DNA from: Rheinheimera hassiensis | GTDB lineage: Bacteria; Pseudomonadota; Gammaproteobacteria; Enterobacterales; Alteromonadaceae | DNA: 64,000 nucleotides | Assembly: GCF_022436675.1 (NCBI RefSeq) | Contig: NZ_JAKUJZ010000006.1 | Span: 1 to 64,000 of the forward strand | Direction of reading: 5' to 3' | In this document: one piece after another, positions 5,979-14,638 of the stretch | Layout: each line of letters begins with the position of its first letter | How positions within the stretch are numbered: position 1 is the first letter of the stretch | Made by a program: the position numbers and the translations under genes | Notes under the pieces: model-generated | Databases searched by the model: none | Told to the model about the DNA's origin: nothing | Seen by the model: only the letters and a program-made list of their open reading frames with translations

Positions 5979-6182
5979 TTTAATGTAATGAACATTACAC
6001 CGCTTACTTTGAACTTACAACAAGTTACAGGTACAACTGATGCTAAAGTTGCTGACAAATACGGATTAATCCGTCTAACAAAGCACAACCAGCTCTTGGG
6101 CACTACATGTATGCAAATACAGCATTTTTTCAGCCGAATATCAGCTAACTTACAGCTGTTGCCTGCAACAACATTCACGCAC

Positions 6183-6208
6183 AAAAAAACCGCCAGCAGG
6201 CGGTTTTT
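6183..6208 (-). terminator. cysS terminator
   Basis: Stem AAAAACCGCC / GGCGGTTTTT with loop AGCA, followed on the minus strand by a T-run. It lies about 20 bp beyond the cysS stop and could also stop rightward transcription. Confidence 0.85.
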
Positions 6209-6227
6209 CTAATCAACGGTTGTTAAA

Positions 6228-7607
6228 TCAGCCTTTACGCCAGCTGGTTACGCCGTTTTTATCTTCTACGATAATACCTTTGGCCGTTAACGCATCGCGG
6301 GCGGCGTCTGCTGCTGCCCAGTCTTTATTAGCGCGGGCGGTGTTGCGCTTTGCGATCAGCGCTTCTATTTCAGCTACATCGTCATCAGATGCGCCTGATT
6401 GTAAGAAGGTCTCAGCATCGCCCTGCAGTAAACCCAGCACACCGGCTAACAGGTTTAATACGCCTGCCAGCTCGGCAGCCTTGACCGGTTCGGTTTCTTT
6501 AAAGCGGTTTACTTCACGCGCCAGTTCAAACAACACCGGTAAAGCTTCCGGCGTGTTGAAATCATCATCCATTGCCGCTTTAAAACGCACAATATACGGG
6601 CTGTTTAAATCAATACTGTGGCTTGGCGTGACATTACGCAGCGCGGTGTATAAGCGGCCTAAGGCAGCATGCGCCTGGGTTAAGTTCTCTGCCGAGTAGT
6701 TCAGCTGGCTGCGGTATTGGCTGGATAATAAAAAATAGCGTACCGCCTCGGCGTTGTATTCTGCCAGTACGTCTTTTACCGTAAAGAAGTTGCCTAAGGA
6801 TTTAGACATTTTCTCTTTATCTACCTGCACCATACCGGTGTGGATCCAGGTATTAACGTACTTGTGGCCATGGGCACAGGTAGACTGGGCTATTTCGTTT
6901 TCGTGGTGCGGAAACTGTAAGTCTGAACCGCCACCGTGAATATCAAAATGCTCGCCTAAATGCTTAGCGCTCATGGCAGAACATTCAATATGCCAGCCAG
7001 GGCGGCCATTGCCCCACGGTGATTGCCAAAACGGCTCGCCCGGCTTGGCGCCTTTCCATAAGACGAAATCCAGCGGATCGTCTTTATTGTCGGCCACTTC
7101 TACCCGTGAGCCGGATTGCAGCATCTCCAGGTTTTGCTGGCTAAGCTCGCCATAGGCTTCGTATTTGCTCACATCAAACAACACATCGCCATCGGCCGCA
7201 ACATAGGCATAGCCTTTGGCAACCAGGGTTTCAATCAGGGCGATAATTTCGGCCATATGGGTAGTAACGCGCGGCTCTATATCGGCCGGCATTAAACCCA
7301 GCGCAGCAAAATCGGCGTGCATGGCTTGGGTAAAGCGTTCAGTTAAGGCGTCGCAGCTTTCGTTGTTCTCGGCGGCACGCTTAATAATTTTGTCGTCTAC
7401 GTCGGTAATATTACGCACATAGGTTACGTCGTAACCCAAAAAGCGCAGGTAGCGGTTTATTACGTCAAAGGCAACATAAGTGCGGGCGTGGCCGACATGA
7501 CAGTAGTCATAAATAGTAATACCGCAGACATAGAGCCCTGCTTTACCGGGTTCAATTGGCGTGAACAATTCTTTTTTTCTGCTTAAGGTATTATAAATTT
7601 GTAACAT
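6228..7607 (-). CDS. cysS: Cysteinyl-tRNA synthetase
   Basis: A 459-residue class I aminoacyl-tRNA synthetase that charges tRNA-Cys in the cytoplasm. C28 with GITIYD opens the catalytic domain and the HIGH-type motif is HVGH (37-40). The zinc site continues with the C of WHIECSAMS and with HHENEIAQS, and [10 protein letters not shown] is the KMSKS loop. The C-terminal helical DALR and anticodon region follows. The length matches the 461-residue E. coli enzyme. The start ATG 7607 is preceded by GAGGAAGAC. It diverges from ppiB, the same neighbour as in enterobacteria. A clear terminator follows. Confidence 0.97.
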   Translation of the reverse strand: MLQIYNTLSRKKELFTPIEPGKAGLYVCGITIYDYCHVGHARTYVAFDVINRYLRFLGYDVTYVRNITDVDDKIIKRAAENNESCDALTERFTQAMHADFAALGLMPADIEPRVTTHMAEIIALIETLVAKGYAYVAADGDVLFDVSKYEAYGELSQQNLEMLQSGSRVEVADNKDDPLDFVLWKGAKPGEPFWQSPWGNGRPGWHIECSAMSAKHLGEHFDIHGGGSDLQFPHHENEIAQSTCAHGHKYVNTWIHTGMVQVDKEKMSKSLGNFFTVKDVLAEYNAEAVRYFLLSSQYRSQLNYSAENLTQAHAALGRLYTALRNVTPSHSIDLNSPYIVRFKAAMDDDFNTPEALPVLFELAREVNRFKETEPVKAAELAGVLNLLAGVLGLLQGDAETFLQSGASDDDVAEIEALIAKRNTARANKDWAAADAARDALTAKGIIVEDKNGVTSWRKG

Positions 7608-7765
7608 GTCTTCCTCGAAGTCCTTTGACTAAAAAACGCTAAACCAGTGCAGCTGCTGCACCAGCGCGCTAGTGTATCACCGGCACCTTAACCCGGCTAT
7701 CCTTGCTTTATGATTTGGCCTGACTACGTTAGAATAGCGCCACTTTGAACTAAGGACACCTTATT

Positions 7766-8260
7766 ATGATTAGCTTACACACCAATTACGGCGTAATTAA
7801 ATTAAACCTGTTTGCCGACAAAGCCCCTGCTACTGTGGAAAACTTTATCAGCTATGTAAAAGACGGTTTTTACGACAACACCATTTTTCACCGCGTAATT
7901 AACGGTTTTATGATCCAGGGCGGCGGTTTTACTGTCGATATGGAGCAAAAAGACACCAAAGGCCAGATTAAAAACGAAGCCAACAACAAAGTGCCAAATA
8001 AAAAAGGCACTATTGCTATGGCACGCACCAATGAGCCGCATTCAGCGACATGCCAATTCTTCATAAACATCGCCGATAACGACTTCTTAAACTTCAGCTC
8101 TGAAACCGGCTCCGGCTGGGGTTACTGCGTATTTGGCGAAGTGGTTGAAGGTATGGACGTGGTTGACGAGATTAAAAAAGTGGCCACCGGCCGCAATGCC
8201 GGCCACAGCGACGTGCCGGTAAAACCGGTAGTAATTGAAAAAGCTGAACTGCATGCTTAA
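7766..8260 (+). CDS. ppiB: Cytoplasmic cyclophilin-type peptidyl-prolyl isomerase B
   Basis: A 164-residue cyclophilin without a signal peptide, catalysing cis-trans isomerisation of X-Pro bonds during folding. The core motif [13 protein letters not shown] (about 36-48) contains the catalytic arginine, and [13 protein letters not shown] (about 97-109) is the second active-site block. The length equals that of E. coli PpiB. AAGGA lies upstream of ATG 7766. It is divergent from cysS, and lpxH begins 10 bp after its stop, so ppiB-lpxH is probably one operon. Confidence 0.96.
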   Translation: MISLHTNYGVIKLNLFADKAPATVENFISYVKDGFYDNTIFHRVINGFMIQGGGFTVDMEQKDTKGQIKNEANNKVPNKKGTIAMARTNEPHSATCQFFINIADNDFLNFSSETGSGWGYCVFGEVVEGMDVVDEIKKVATGRNAGHSDVPVKPVVIEKAELHA

Positions 8261-8269
8261 GCCCTGTTA

Positions 8270-9055
8270 ATGTCAGAGCTGATGCCAGAGCTGATGTCTG
8301 AGCAGCACACGCTGTTTATCGCCGATCTGCATTTAGCAGCAGATCGGCGTGATATTACCGCTGCCTTTTTGCGCTTTTTGCGTGAGCAAGCCATCCATGC
8401 TGATGCGCTGTATATTCTCGGCGATTTATTTGAAGTATGGATTGGTGACGATAACCCCGAGCCATTGCTTGATACCGTAGCTACCGCATTAGCCACGCTT
8501 AGCGCTCAGGTACCCATTTATTTTATTCACGGTAACCGTGATTTTGTTTTACGCCAGGGCTATGCCAACCGCGCCGGTATGCAGTTGCTGCCGCAGCAGC
8601 AGGTTATCGACTTGTACGGCACACCTACGCTGATTATGCACGGCGACAGCCTGTGTACGCTGGATATTGCCTACCAGAAATTTCGTAAATGGTGGAACCA
8701 GCCGTGGTGGCAGTGGTTATTGTTAAAAACGCCGATAGCCTTCCGCCAGGGTATCGCTGCTAAGGCACGGCGTAAAAGTGCTATGCACAAGGCACGCTAC
8801 TCTTCTCAACAGCAGCAAGGGCAGCAACAGCCACAAATTATGGATGTTACCCCGGACGAAGTGCCCAAAGTGATGGCAGAGGCCGGGGTATTAAAGCTGA
8901 TCCACGGCCATACCCACAGACCGGCGGTGCATAAGCTTGAGATAAATGGCCAGCCCGCAGAGCGCTATGTATTGGGCGACTGGTATACGCAAAGCAGTTA
9001 TTTAAAAGTCAGCGCCAGCCAGTGGCAGCTGTATTTTAACCCCCTGGCAGACTAA
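8270..9055 (+). CDS. lpxH: UDP-2,3-diacylglucosamine diphosphatase
   Basis: A calcineurin-like metallophosphoesterase of lipid A synthesis that hydrolyses UDP-2,3-diacylglucosamine to lipid X at the inner membrane face. The metal-binding motifs are in order: ADLHL (18-22), GDLFEVWIGDD, HGNRDF, HGDSL and HGHTH. Three in-frame ATGs occur at 8270, 8282 and 8294; the last best matches the family N-terminus (short lead into TLFIADLHL), so the first eight residues may not be real. A Gln-rich insertion (SSQQQQGQQQPQ) near residue 183 makes it about 20 residues longer than the E. coli enzyme. Confidence 0.95.
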   Translation: MSELMPELMSEQHTLFIADLHLAADRRDITAAFLRFLREQAIHADALYILGDLFEVWIGDDNPEPLLDTVATALATLSAQVPIYFIHGNRDFVLRQGYANRAGMQLLPQQQVIDLYGTPTLIMHGDSLCTLDIAYQKFRKWWNQPWWQWLLLKTPIAFRQGIAAKARRKSAMHKARYSSQQQQGQQQPQIMDVTPDEVPKVMAEAGVLKLIHGHTHRPAVHKLEINGQPAERYVLGDWYTQSSYLKVSASQWQLYFNPLAD

Positions 9056-9092
9056 ACCCACTGCGACAAACTCATTACGGCACCGGCCACGG

Positions 9093-10115
9093 CTAACTAC
9101 GGCAACTGCCGCGACTAAGCAGCCCGGCATGCTGATAGATCTGGTCGAGCAAACGCATATTATTAATCGCATCGGCGCCGCCGGTTAACGCTGTGGCACT
9201 GCCTTGCAGGCAATCTTGCACATGCTTTAGCTGATAATAATAGGTGCTATGGCCGGGCACACTGTATTGCCGCTCGGCCCCGGCAGTCATCACTTTTATA
9301 CTGTTGCCCTGTTGCGGTGTAATCAGCCCGGTGACTTCAATACTGCCCAAACTACCTTCCAACACCAGGCTGGTATCGGGTGTGCGGCTTAAATGCTCTG
9401 CCATGCTGGTGCCGATATCGGCAATAGCGCCGTTGGCAAATTGCAGCTGCGCCTGCGAGGTTATATCAATTTGCTCACCGCCATTTGTCGCACTGGCTGT
9501 AATACAGTTAGCGCTTAACACTTGCGGCTCCTGCCCCGGCTCAGAGCCCATAACAGTACGCACCCAATGCAGCGGATAACAGCCTAAATCCATCATGGCG
9601 CCGCCGCCCAGTGCCGCTTCATGGCGCAGCGAACCGGCAAAATACGGGATCCGCACCGAAAAATTGGCACGTAGATGGCTGATAGTGCCAATAGTACCGG
9701 CCTGCACCAGGCGCATTACCTCAACAAACAGCGGATGAAAGCGGTAATGAAATGCCTCCAGCAGTACCTTGCCGGAGGTTTTTGCCGCCTGCACCATGGC
9801 TTTGGCTTCGGTTTCATCCATAGCAAACGGCTTTTCGCACAACACATGTTTGCCCTGTTGCAAGGCTTGTATGGTCCAATGCGCATGCTCTGAAGGTGGC
9901 AGGGCATTGTAAATCAGGTCGATATCGCTTCGCTCCAGCAAGGCCCGATAACTGTCGGCGACATGTAAGATGCCATGCTCGCCGGCATACTGCCGGGCCC
10001 GCGCTGTTGTCGATGCTGCCACGGCTTGCAGCACAAAGCCATCCAGTTGCTTCAGCGGCTGAAATATCGCTTTGTCGCTGATACGGGCAGCGCCTAATAA
10101 GCCAATGCGGATCAT
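9093..10115 (-). CDS. Gfo/Idh/MocA-family oxidoreductase
   Basis: A 340-residue NAD(P)-dependent dehydrogenase. The N-terminal Rossmann fold begins IRIGLLGAARIS (2-13), the family motif CEKPFAMDETEA lies near residue 93, and the C-terminal beta-sheet substrate domain contains GGGAMMDLGCYPLHW with the typical D-x-x-x-H pair. The exact sugar substrate cannot be read from sequence. It is last in the leftward operon gluconokinase - transporter - GH94 phosphorylase - this gene, 20 bp after the phosphorylase, which suggests oxidation or epimerisation of a sugar or aldonate from the same pathway. AAGGAACAGCT precedes the start. Confidence 0.9.
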   Translation of the reverse strand: MIRIGLLGAARISDKAIFQPLKQLDGFVLQAVAASTTARARQYAGEHGILHVADSYRALLERSDIDLIYNALPPSEHAHWTIQALQQGKHVLCEKPFAMDETEAKAMVQAAKTSGKVLLEAFHYRFHPLFVEVMRLVQAGTIGTISHLRANFSVRIPYFAGSLRHEAALGGGAMMDLGCYPLHWVRTVMGSEPGQEPQVLSANCITASATNGGEQIDITSQAQLQFANGAIADIGTSMAEHLSRTPDTSLVLEGSLGSIEVTGLITPQQGNSIKVMTAGAERQYSVPGHSTYYYQLKHVQDCLQGSATALTGGADAINNMRLLDQIYQHAGLLSRGSCRS

Positions 10116-10135
10116 AGCTGTTCCTTATGCTGTTA

Positions 10136-12514
10136 TTAAACCGGCGGTAGTAGCAGCTCTACCTGATAATGCTGGCCGGCAACAATGTCGCGAATAAGCG
10201 GCTCGGCCAATAAACGGCCATCGACACTTAGCTGTGCTACTTTGATGCCGCTTTGCCGGCGCATTAGGATAGAAAACTCTGCCCCACGAAATTGCCGCTT
10301 AAGCTTAACCTGCGGCCAATCGGTCGGCAGTTGCGGCTGCAGCAATAAGCCATCGGCACAACCTTTTACACCAAACAGCCCTTCAATTAATGCGCGATAT
10401 ACCCAGTGCACCGTGCCGGTATTAAATAACTGGCTGGAACGCCCGGCTGTGCGTGGGAATTGTTGGTAAGCACCGCGATAGTAATTCGGGATAAACACCG
10501 GTAACTGGCCGCGCTGCAGACAGTCTTGCTCTGTGCTGCCGGGTAGCATCTGGCGTAGCACCGCAAACGCCTTATCCGGCTGGTTAATCTGGTACAGCGC
10601 ATACAGGTAAAACGCCGCCGCATGGTTATACACCGAGCCATTTTCAGCCGAGCCCGGGTGCTTTTGCGTTACACGGCCCACATCGTCGCGCATTGCAGTA
10701 TAGGCCGGTGCCAGCATTTGCACGCCGTAAGGTGTGGCAAGTTGGTCATCAATTTCGGCCAGCATCAGCTGCAATTGTTCCGGATTAGCTGCACCACTTA
10801 ACATGGCCCAGCTTTGTGGGTTCAGGTAAATACGGCCCTCGGCATCTTTACTGACGCCAAAAACCACATTGTCGTCGGTAATGCCGCGGCCATACCATTT
10901 GCCGTCCCAAAGATAATGGTTAACCGCCTGATTAAAGCTGTGTGCATCACTGCGGTATTGCTCAGCGCGCTGAAGCTCGCCCAGTTGCTGACAAATATCG
11001 GCCCAGCAGTTAAGCGCATACGCCGCAGCCAGTGACAACCAGCCTGATACACCACGACCTTTGTAGCCGACCATATTCATCGGATCGCACCAGTCGCCCT
11101 GCTCAATAAAGCTCAGGCCACGCTCGTCACGTTTATGCAGCAACCAGCTCATGGCGCGGCAAATATGTTCAAACACAGTGGCTTGCTCAGCGCTGTCGCC
11201 AAAGGCGAGCTGTTGCTGCAATAAGGCAGTGTCGTTGGTTTCGGCCAGATAAGCCGCTAAACACACCGGCAGCCAGACACATTGGTCGGTATGCGGCACC
11301 TGATTAATATATTTCAGCTCGGCGTCGGGGTGCAGCAAAATACCATCCGGCATTTCGCCGCTGCTGTGCTGCTGCGCCAGCGCCGTTAATAGCGCCGTGC
11401 GAAATGCCTCCGGCCGCACATAGCTCATGCCCATATTATCCTGCAGATAATTGCGGGTTTGAGGATCTGTGGTAAGCCGGTTTACATCGCCGTGGTAATA
11501 CACCTGGCGCGGTAGCCAGTGGTTTACAAAGTTATCCAGCGCGCCATCCGGTGTTTCAATGGTTAAACAGCCCTGGCCCTGCGCAATATAACCACTGTAC
11601 TGCTGCTGCGCTTTGCTAAAGCCATCCGGCGTTAAAAAATAACGCTGCCGCGCGGCGGCAATTTCGCTTTCATCCAGCGCCGGGCCAAATACAAAGCGGT
11701 AAACCTGCGTTGCAGCGCCTGCCAGTTGCAGCCGGTATTGCATCACACAAGCCGGGGTTTCATATAAGGCATCGCCGCCATCGAGTTCTGTTTGCTGCAA
11801 AGCAGCCGGTGCATGCAGGCCGCCCTCGCCTTCAAACGCTTGCTGCGCGCACTGCCAACTGGTGGGTACCTGCTCGGCCAATAAAAAGGTTTTATCTTTT
11901 AACTGTTTGTTTTTAAAGTAATCTGGGTATTTTTGATATGGCGTAACCGATGAGCATACTATGGCATTTAGCGCTGGCTCAAACTTTGCTGACTGATTCA
12001 TCCACGACATATAGCCGACCGGAAAATACGGGTAGATGCTGAGCTCGCGTGGCTGTGCGCTCAGGTTAGTCACGGTAAGCTGCCACAGCTCATGCGGCTG
12101 GTCCGGGCTTAAACATAGCTGCCATTCCAGTTGCAGGCCCTGCTGCTGTAGCTGCCAGCGGATATCGCTTTTACCGGCAGAAAACACAAAGCTGTCGGCT
12201 TTGCTGCGCACCGGCTCGTATGGTACCGAGAACACCTCAGTACTTTGCTCGTCTTTAATATAGACAAAACGGCCAGGATGATGCGCGTAATACGGCTGCT
12301 CCGGCTGCATAAAGGTTTTGGCTTCAAGGTTAGGCGCATGAGCGTATTTGGCGGGCTCCGGCTGCATAAACTGCGCGGTGGCATAGCCACGGCAGTTAAG
12401 TTGTACCATTAACTGCTTGTTCCATAAAAACGCCGCCGCCAGCGGCATGGTAGTGGGGCTGAATAAGTCATAACGCTGATTATTATCACCAGGTTGCATG
12501 CCTGTGGCTGCCAT
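10136..12514 (-). CDS. GH94 phosphorylase, probably cellobionic acid phosphorylase
   Basis: A 792-residue GH94 enzyme: N-terminal beta-sandwich (about 1-290), linker helices, and an (alpha/alpha)6 catalytic barrel. The general acid is D477 in the segment [11 protein letters not shown], where ordinary cellobiose phosphorylases read GDWNDG. R614 and K618, in GRVTQKHPG, have the spacing of the arginine and lysine that I recall binding the gluconate carboxylate in the Saccharophagus cellobionate enzyme (Asp472, Arg609, Lys613 there; a constant offset of five). The reaction would be cellobionate plus phosphate to glucose 1-phosphate and gluconate, in the cytoplasm. The gluconokinase in the same operon supports this. 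Numbering is from ATG 12514; a TTG lies one codon upstream. Confidence 0.85.
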   Translation of the reverse strand: MAATGMQPGDNNQRYDLFSPTTMPLAAAFLWNKQLMVQLNCRGYATAQFMQPEPAKYAHAPNLEAKTFMQPEQPYYAHHPGRFVYIKDEQSTEVFSVPYEPVRSKADSFVFSAGKSDIRWQLQQQGLQLEWQLCLSPDQPHELWQLTVTNLSAQPRELSIYPYFPVGYMSWMNQSAKFEPALNAIVCSSVTPYQKYPDYFKNKQLKDKTFLLAEQVPTSWQCAQQAFEGEGGLHAPAALQQTELDGGDALYETPACVMQYRLQLAGAATQVYRFVFGPALDESEIAAARQRYFLTPDGFSKAQQQYSGYIAQGQGCLTIETPDGALDNFVNHWLPRQVYYHGDVNRLTTDPQTRNYLQDNMGMSYVRPEAFRTALLTALAQQHSSGEMPDGILLHPDAELKYINQVPHTDQCVWLPVCLAAYLAETNDTALLQQQLAFGDSAEQATVFEHICRAMSWLLHKRDERGLSFIEQGDWCDPMNMVGYKGRGVSGWLSLAAAYALNCWADICQQLGELQRAEQYRSDAHSFNQAVNHYLWDGKWYGRGITDDNVVFGVSKDAEGRIYLNPQSWAMLSGAANPEQLQLMLAEIDDQLATPYGVQMLAPAYTAMRDDVGRVTQKHPGSAENGSVYNHAAAFYLYALYQINQPDKAFAVLRQMLPGSTEQDCLQRGQLPVFIPNYYRGAYQQFPRTAGRSSQLFNTGTVHWVYRALIEGLFGVKGCADGLLLQPQLPTDWPQVKLKRQFRGAEFSILMRRQSGIKVAQLSVDGRLLAEPLIRDIVAGQHYQVELLLPPV

Positions 12515-12541
12515 CAAAATAGTACTCCGGATAAAATTAAC

Positions 12542-13918
12542 TTATAGCGGTGCGGCTTCTGCCTTGCGCTGTTGCAAATCAAACTGAATTTTTGCCAACT
12601 GTGTATTGTCCAGGCTGTAATAGCGCATAACAAAGGCTGCCAGCAGCGCAATAACACCCGGGATCACCGAAATCAGCAGCACTATGCCGGTTTGCGAGCC
12701 ACTGCTTTGTTGCTCGTTGGCTACATAACCAATCGCCGCCAGCAACCAGCCAATTAAGGCCGAAGCAATAGCGCCACCGAGTTTTTGCGAAAACGTGGCA
12801 GCAGCAAAGGTCATGGCGGTAGCCCTGCGCCCGGTGCGCCATTCATTGTAATCGGCCGTATCGGCATACATTGAAAATGCCAGTGGTGACTTTGGCCCCA
12901 GCACAAAACCAATCGCCAGATTCAGTGCAAAAATAGCGCCTACGGCATCAGCAGGTACAAAGTACAAACTGATGGAAAGCATCCCTGCTAAGGACATCAG
13001 TAGCACCATCAGGCGTTTTTTATCGATAAAGCGTGTCATCAGCGGTGTGGCGGCCGCCCCCAGTGCCAATGCCATCATATAAGAGGATAAAAACTCGCCA
13101 ACTAAGTCGGGCCGCTCTACATAGTATTTAAAGTAGTACACCCCGCTGCCGGCACGCATGGTAATGGTCACCATAATGATCAGCGCCAGCGCGAACAACA
13201 CCAGCCAGGGTTTGTTATTTTTTAAATCGGTTAAATCCTGCCGCACCGCATTAGGTTGCAGGCTTAGCGGCGCGATCCGCTCTTTGGTGGTAAGAAAAGT
13301 AACTAAAAACATCAGCGCAGCGGCAATACCAAATACCAGCATCGTCAGCTGCCAGCCCAGCACGTCATCGCCCTGCCCCAGCAGCGGCACTAACTTGGGC
13401 GTTAAATAAGTTACCAGGATACCGCCGCTAAAACCGCCGATAAAACGAAAGCTCACCAACGTAGTACGCTGCTGGCTGTCGCTGGTAATCACACCGGATA
13501 AGGCCGAGTAAGGAATATTAATCGCGGTATACACCAGCATTAACAACGTATAGGTGCCGTAAGCCCACACCAGTTTACCGGTTTCGCCTAAATCCGGCGT
13601 ACTGTAGGTCAGCACTCCGGCACCGGCCAGCGGCAGCGCCAGCCATAACAAATAGGGCCGGAATTTACCAAAGCGGCTACGGGTACGATCAGCAATTGCC
13701 CCCATTAACGGATCGGTAAAGGCATCGACTATTTTGGTGACCAGCATCATGGTACCGGCCGCTGCGGCGGAGATACCAAAAACATCAGTGTAGTAAATCA
13801 GCAAAAATGCTGAAATATTAGCCCAGTAAAAGTTAAAGCCCATATCACCAAGGCCGTAACCGATTTTTTCGCGCAGCGGTACCGCTGTGGCTGTATTTTG
13901 CGTTGCTGTAACTGTCAT
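12542..13918 (-). CDS. GPH-family sugar:cation symporter
   Basis: A 458-residue, twelve-helix transporter of the glycoside-pentoside-hexuronide family (MelB-like MFS). The N-terminal EKIGYGLGDMGFNFYW and the loop KIVDAFTDPLMGAIADRTRS RFGKFRPY are hallmark GPH segments; the second carries the cation-coupling aspartates. The protein sits in the inner membrane. Lying between gluconokinase and the GH94 phosphorylase (27 bp to the latter), it most likely imports the phosphorylase substrate, inferred to be cellobionate or a related disaccharide acid, with Na+ or H+. Confidence 0.9.
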   Translation of the reverse strand: MTVTATQNTATAVPLREKIGYGLGDMGFNFYWANISAFLLIYYTDVFGISAAAAGTMMLVTKIVDAFTDPLMGAIADRTRSRFGKFRPYLLWLALPLAGAGVLTYSTPDLGETGKLVWAYGTYTLLMLVYTAINIPYSALSGVITSDSQQRTTLVSFRFIGGFSGGILVTYLTPKLVPLLGQGDDVLGWQLTMLVFGIAAALMFLVTFLTTKERIAPLSLQPNAVRQDLTDLKNNKPWLVLFALALIIMVTITMRAGSGVYYFKYYVERPDLVGEFLSSYMMALALGAAATPLMTRFIDKKRLMVLLMSLAGMLSISLYFVPADAVGAIFALNLAIGFVLGPKSPLAFSMYADTADYNEWRTGRRATAMTFAAATFSQKLGGAIASALIGWLLAAIGYVANEQQSSGSQTGIVLLISVIPGVIALLAAFVMRYYSLDNTQLAKIQFDLQQRKAEAAPL

Positions 13919-13994
13919 ACCCTGTTATCCATTATTATGAATTGTTATGGCATCAGCTCTGCGGCTGAATATGATAGCGCAATCAGGTGTTGCT

Positions 13995-14507
13995 TTACGC
14001 TGCTAAAAACTGTGTTATCTGCTGCACCAACCTCGCTGCGGGCAGCATTATATCCAGTATGGTTATATCATTTTCATTGTCGCAACTTTGCATGGTCAAT
14101 AACTGGCTTTGCAGCATAGCCGGCGGCATAAAATGATTTTGCCGCTGCGCCAGGCGCTGTGCCAGCAAAGTGGCATCACCCTGCAGATAAAAGAAGTGGG
14201 CGTTATCTGCACTGCTGCGAATTTGCTGACGGTGGCGGGCAATTAAGCCGGAATAACTTAACACACAAGGCTGCTTTGCCGCTTTGCAGGCGCTAAGCTC
14301 GTTACACAGTGCCTGCACCCAGCTTTCACGTAAATGATCAGCCAGCGGTATGCCACTGGCCATCATTTGTTTGGCCTCGGGGCTGTGAAAATCGTCGCCT
14401 TCAATAAAGCGCCAGCCCAGCTGCTGCGCCAGTAACTGGCCAACGGTCGACTTACCGCTGCCGGCTACGCCCATAATCACAATAGTTCTGCTTACTGTAG
14501 CGCGCAT
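13995..14507 (-). CDS. gntK: Gluconokinase
   Basis: A 170-residue kinase read from ATG 14507; an in-frame extension upstream is rejected because it crosses the operator and lacks homology. The P-loop is GVAGSGKST (about 12-20), followed by FIEGDDFHSPEAKQMMASG, characteristic of GntK/IdnK gluconokinases. It phosphorylates D-gluconate to 6-phosphogluconate. It is the first gene of the leftward operon and diverges from the LacI-type regulator. AGGAAAC lies 14 nt upstream, a loose ribosome-binding site. Its presence is the main contextual evidence that the neighbouring phosphorylase releases gluconate. Confidence 0.93.
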   Translation of the reverse strand: MRATVSRTIVIMGVAGSGKSTVGQLLAQQLGWRFIEGDDFHSPEAKQMMASGIPLADHLRESWVQALCNELSACKAAKQPCVLSYSGLIARHRQQIRSSADNAHFFYLQGDATLLAQRLAQRQNHFMPPAMLQSQLLTMQSCDNENDITILDIMLPAARLVQQITQFLAA

Positions 14508-14565
14508 AATAAGCTGCTGTTTCCTGTTAGTGTTGCTTGTTGGCTTAGAGCTTAAACCAGCACCA

Positions 14566-14581
14566 ATGATTGCGCAACCAT
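14566..14581. promoter_or_regulatory. LacI-family operator, regulator/gntK side
   Basis: ATGATTGCGCAACCAT, a near-perfect dyad centred on GC with a TTGCGCAA core, typical of LacI/GalR operators. The same 16 bp occurs at 18403-18418 in front of the TonB-dependent receptor. It lies between divergent gntK and the regulator, directly upstream of the regulator's -35. Confidence 0.75.
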
Positions 14582-14582
14582 T

Positions 14583-14611
14583 TTGACTAACAACCCGCAA
14601 TACAGTATTGT
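14583..14611 (+). promoter_or_regulatory. Promoter of the LacI-type regulator
   Basis: -35 TTGACT (14583-14588), a 17-bp spacer, and -10 TATTGT (14606-14611), 27 bp ahead of the regulator start. The operator dyad ends two bases before the -35, so autoregulation is likely. Confidence 0.6.
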
Positions 14612-14638
14612 CATGTAAAAGATCGCAGAGCTAAGCTT

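Larger units (their letters stand above)
5925..6227. other. Gene-free junction between cassette array and cysS
   Basis: About 300 bp with no supportable gene. It holds a nested inverted repeat at 5932-5971 (AGGCGGAA and TTCCGCCT arms, with inner TCCGT and ACGGA arms), a promoter reading left, a perfect dyad TGTAATG-AA-CATTACA (5984-5999), a short dyad AACTT-N5-AAGTT (6012-6026), the perfect palindrome ACGGATTAATCCGT (6061-6074) followed by a core-like GTCTAAC (6073-6079), and the cysS terminator. An integrase gene of about 1 kb would not fit. Confidence 0.7.

Noticed and set aside
6073..6079. Core-like GTCTAAC that might mark another cassette (5925-6079)
   Set aside because: There is no attC body between it and 5924 and no ORF in the interval; a single heptamer can arise by chance.
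5988..6212. Plus-strand ORF exactly where an integrase gene would start
   Set aside because: The 74-residue product has no tyrosine-recombinase motif, no ribosome-binding site, and its end runs through the cysS terminator.
6220..6699. Plus-strand 159-residue ORF opposite cysS
   Set aside because: Antisense shadow of a well-conserved gene and starts within cysS's end.
14508..14600. Longer N-terminus for gluconokinase
   Set aside because: The extension has no homology and covers the LacI-type operator; ATG 14507 directly precedes the P-loop region as in the family.
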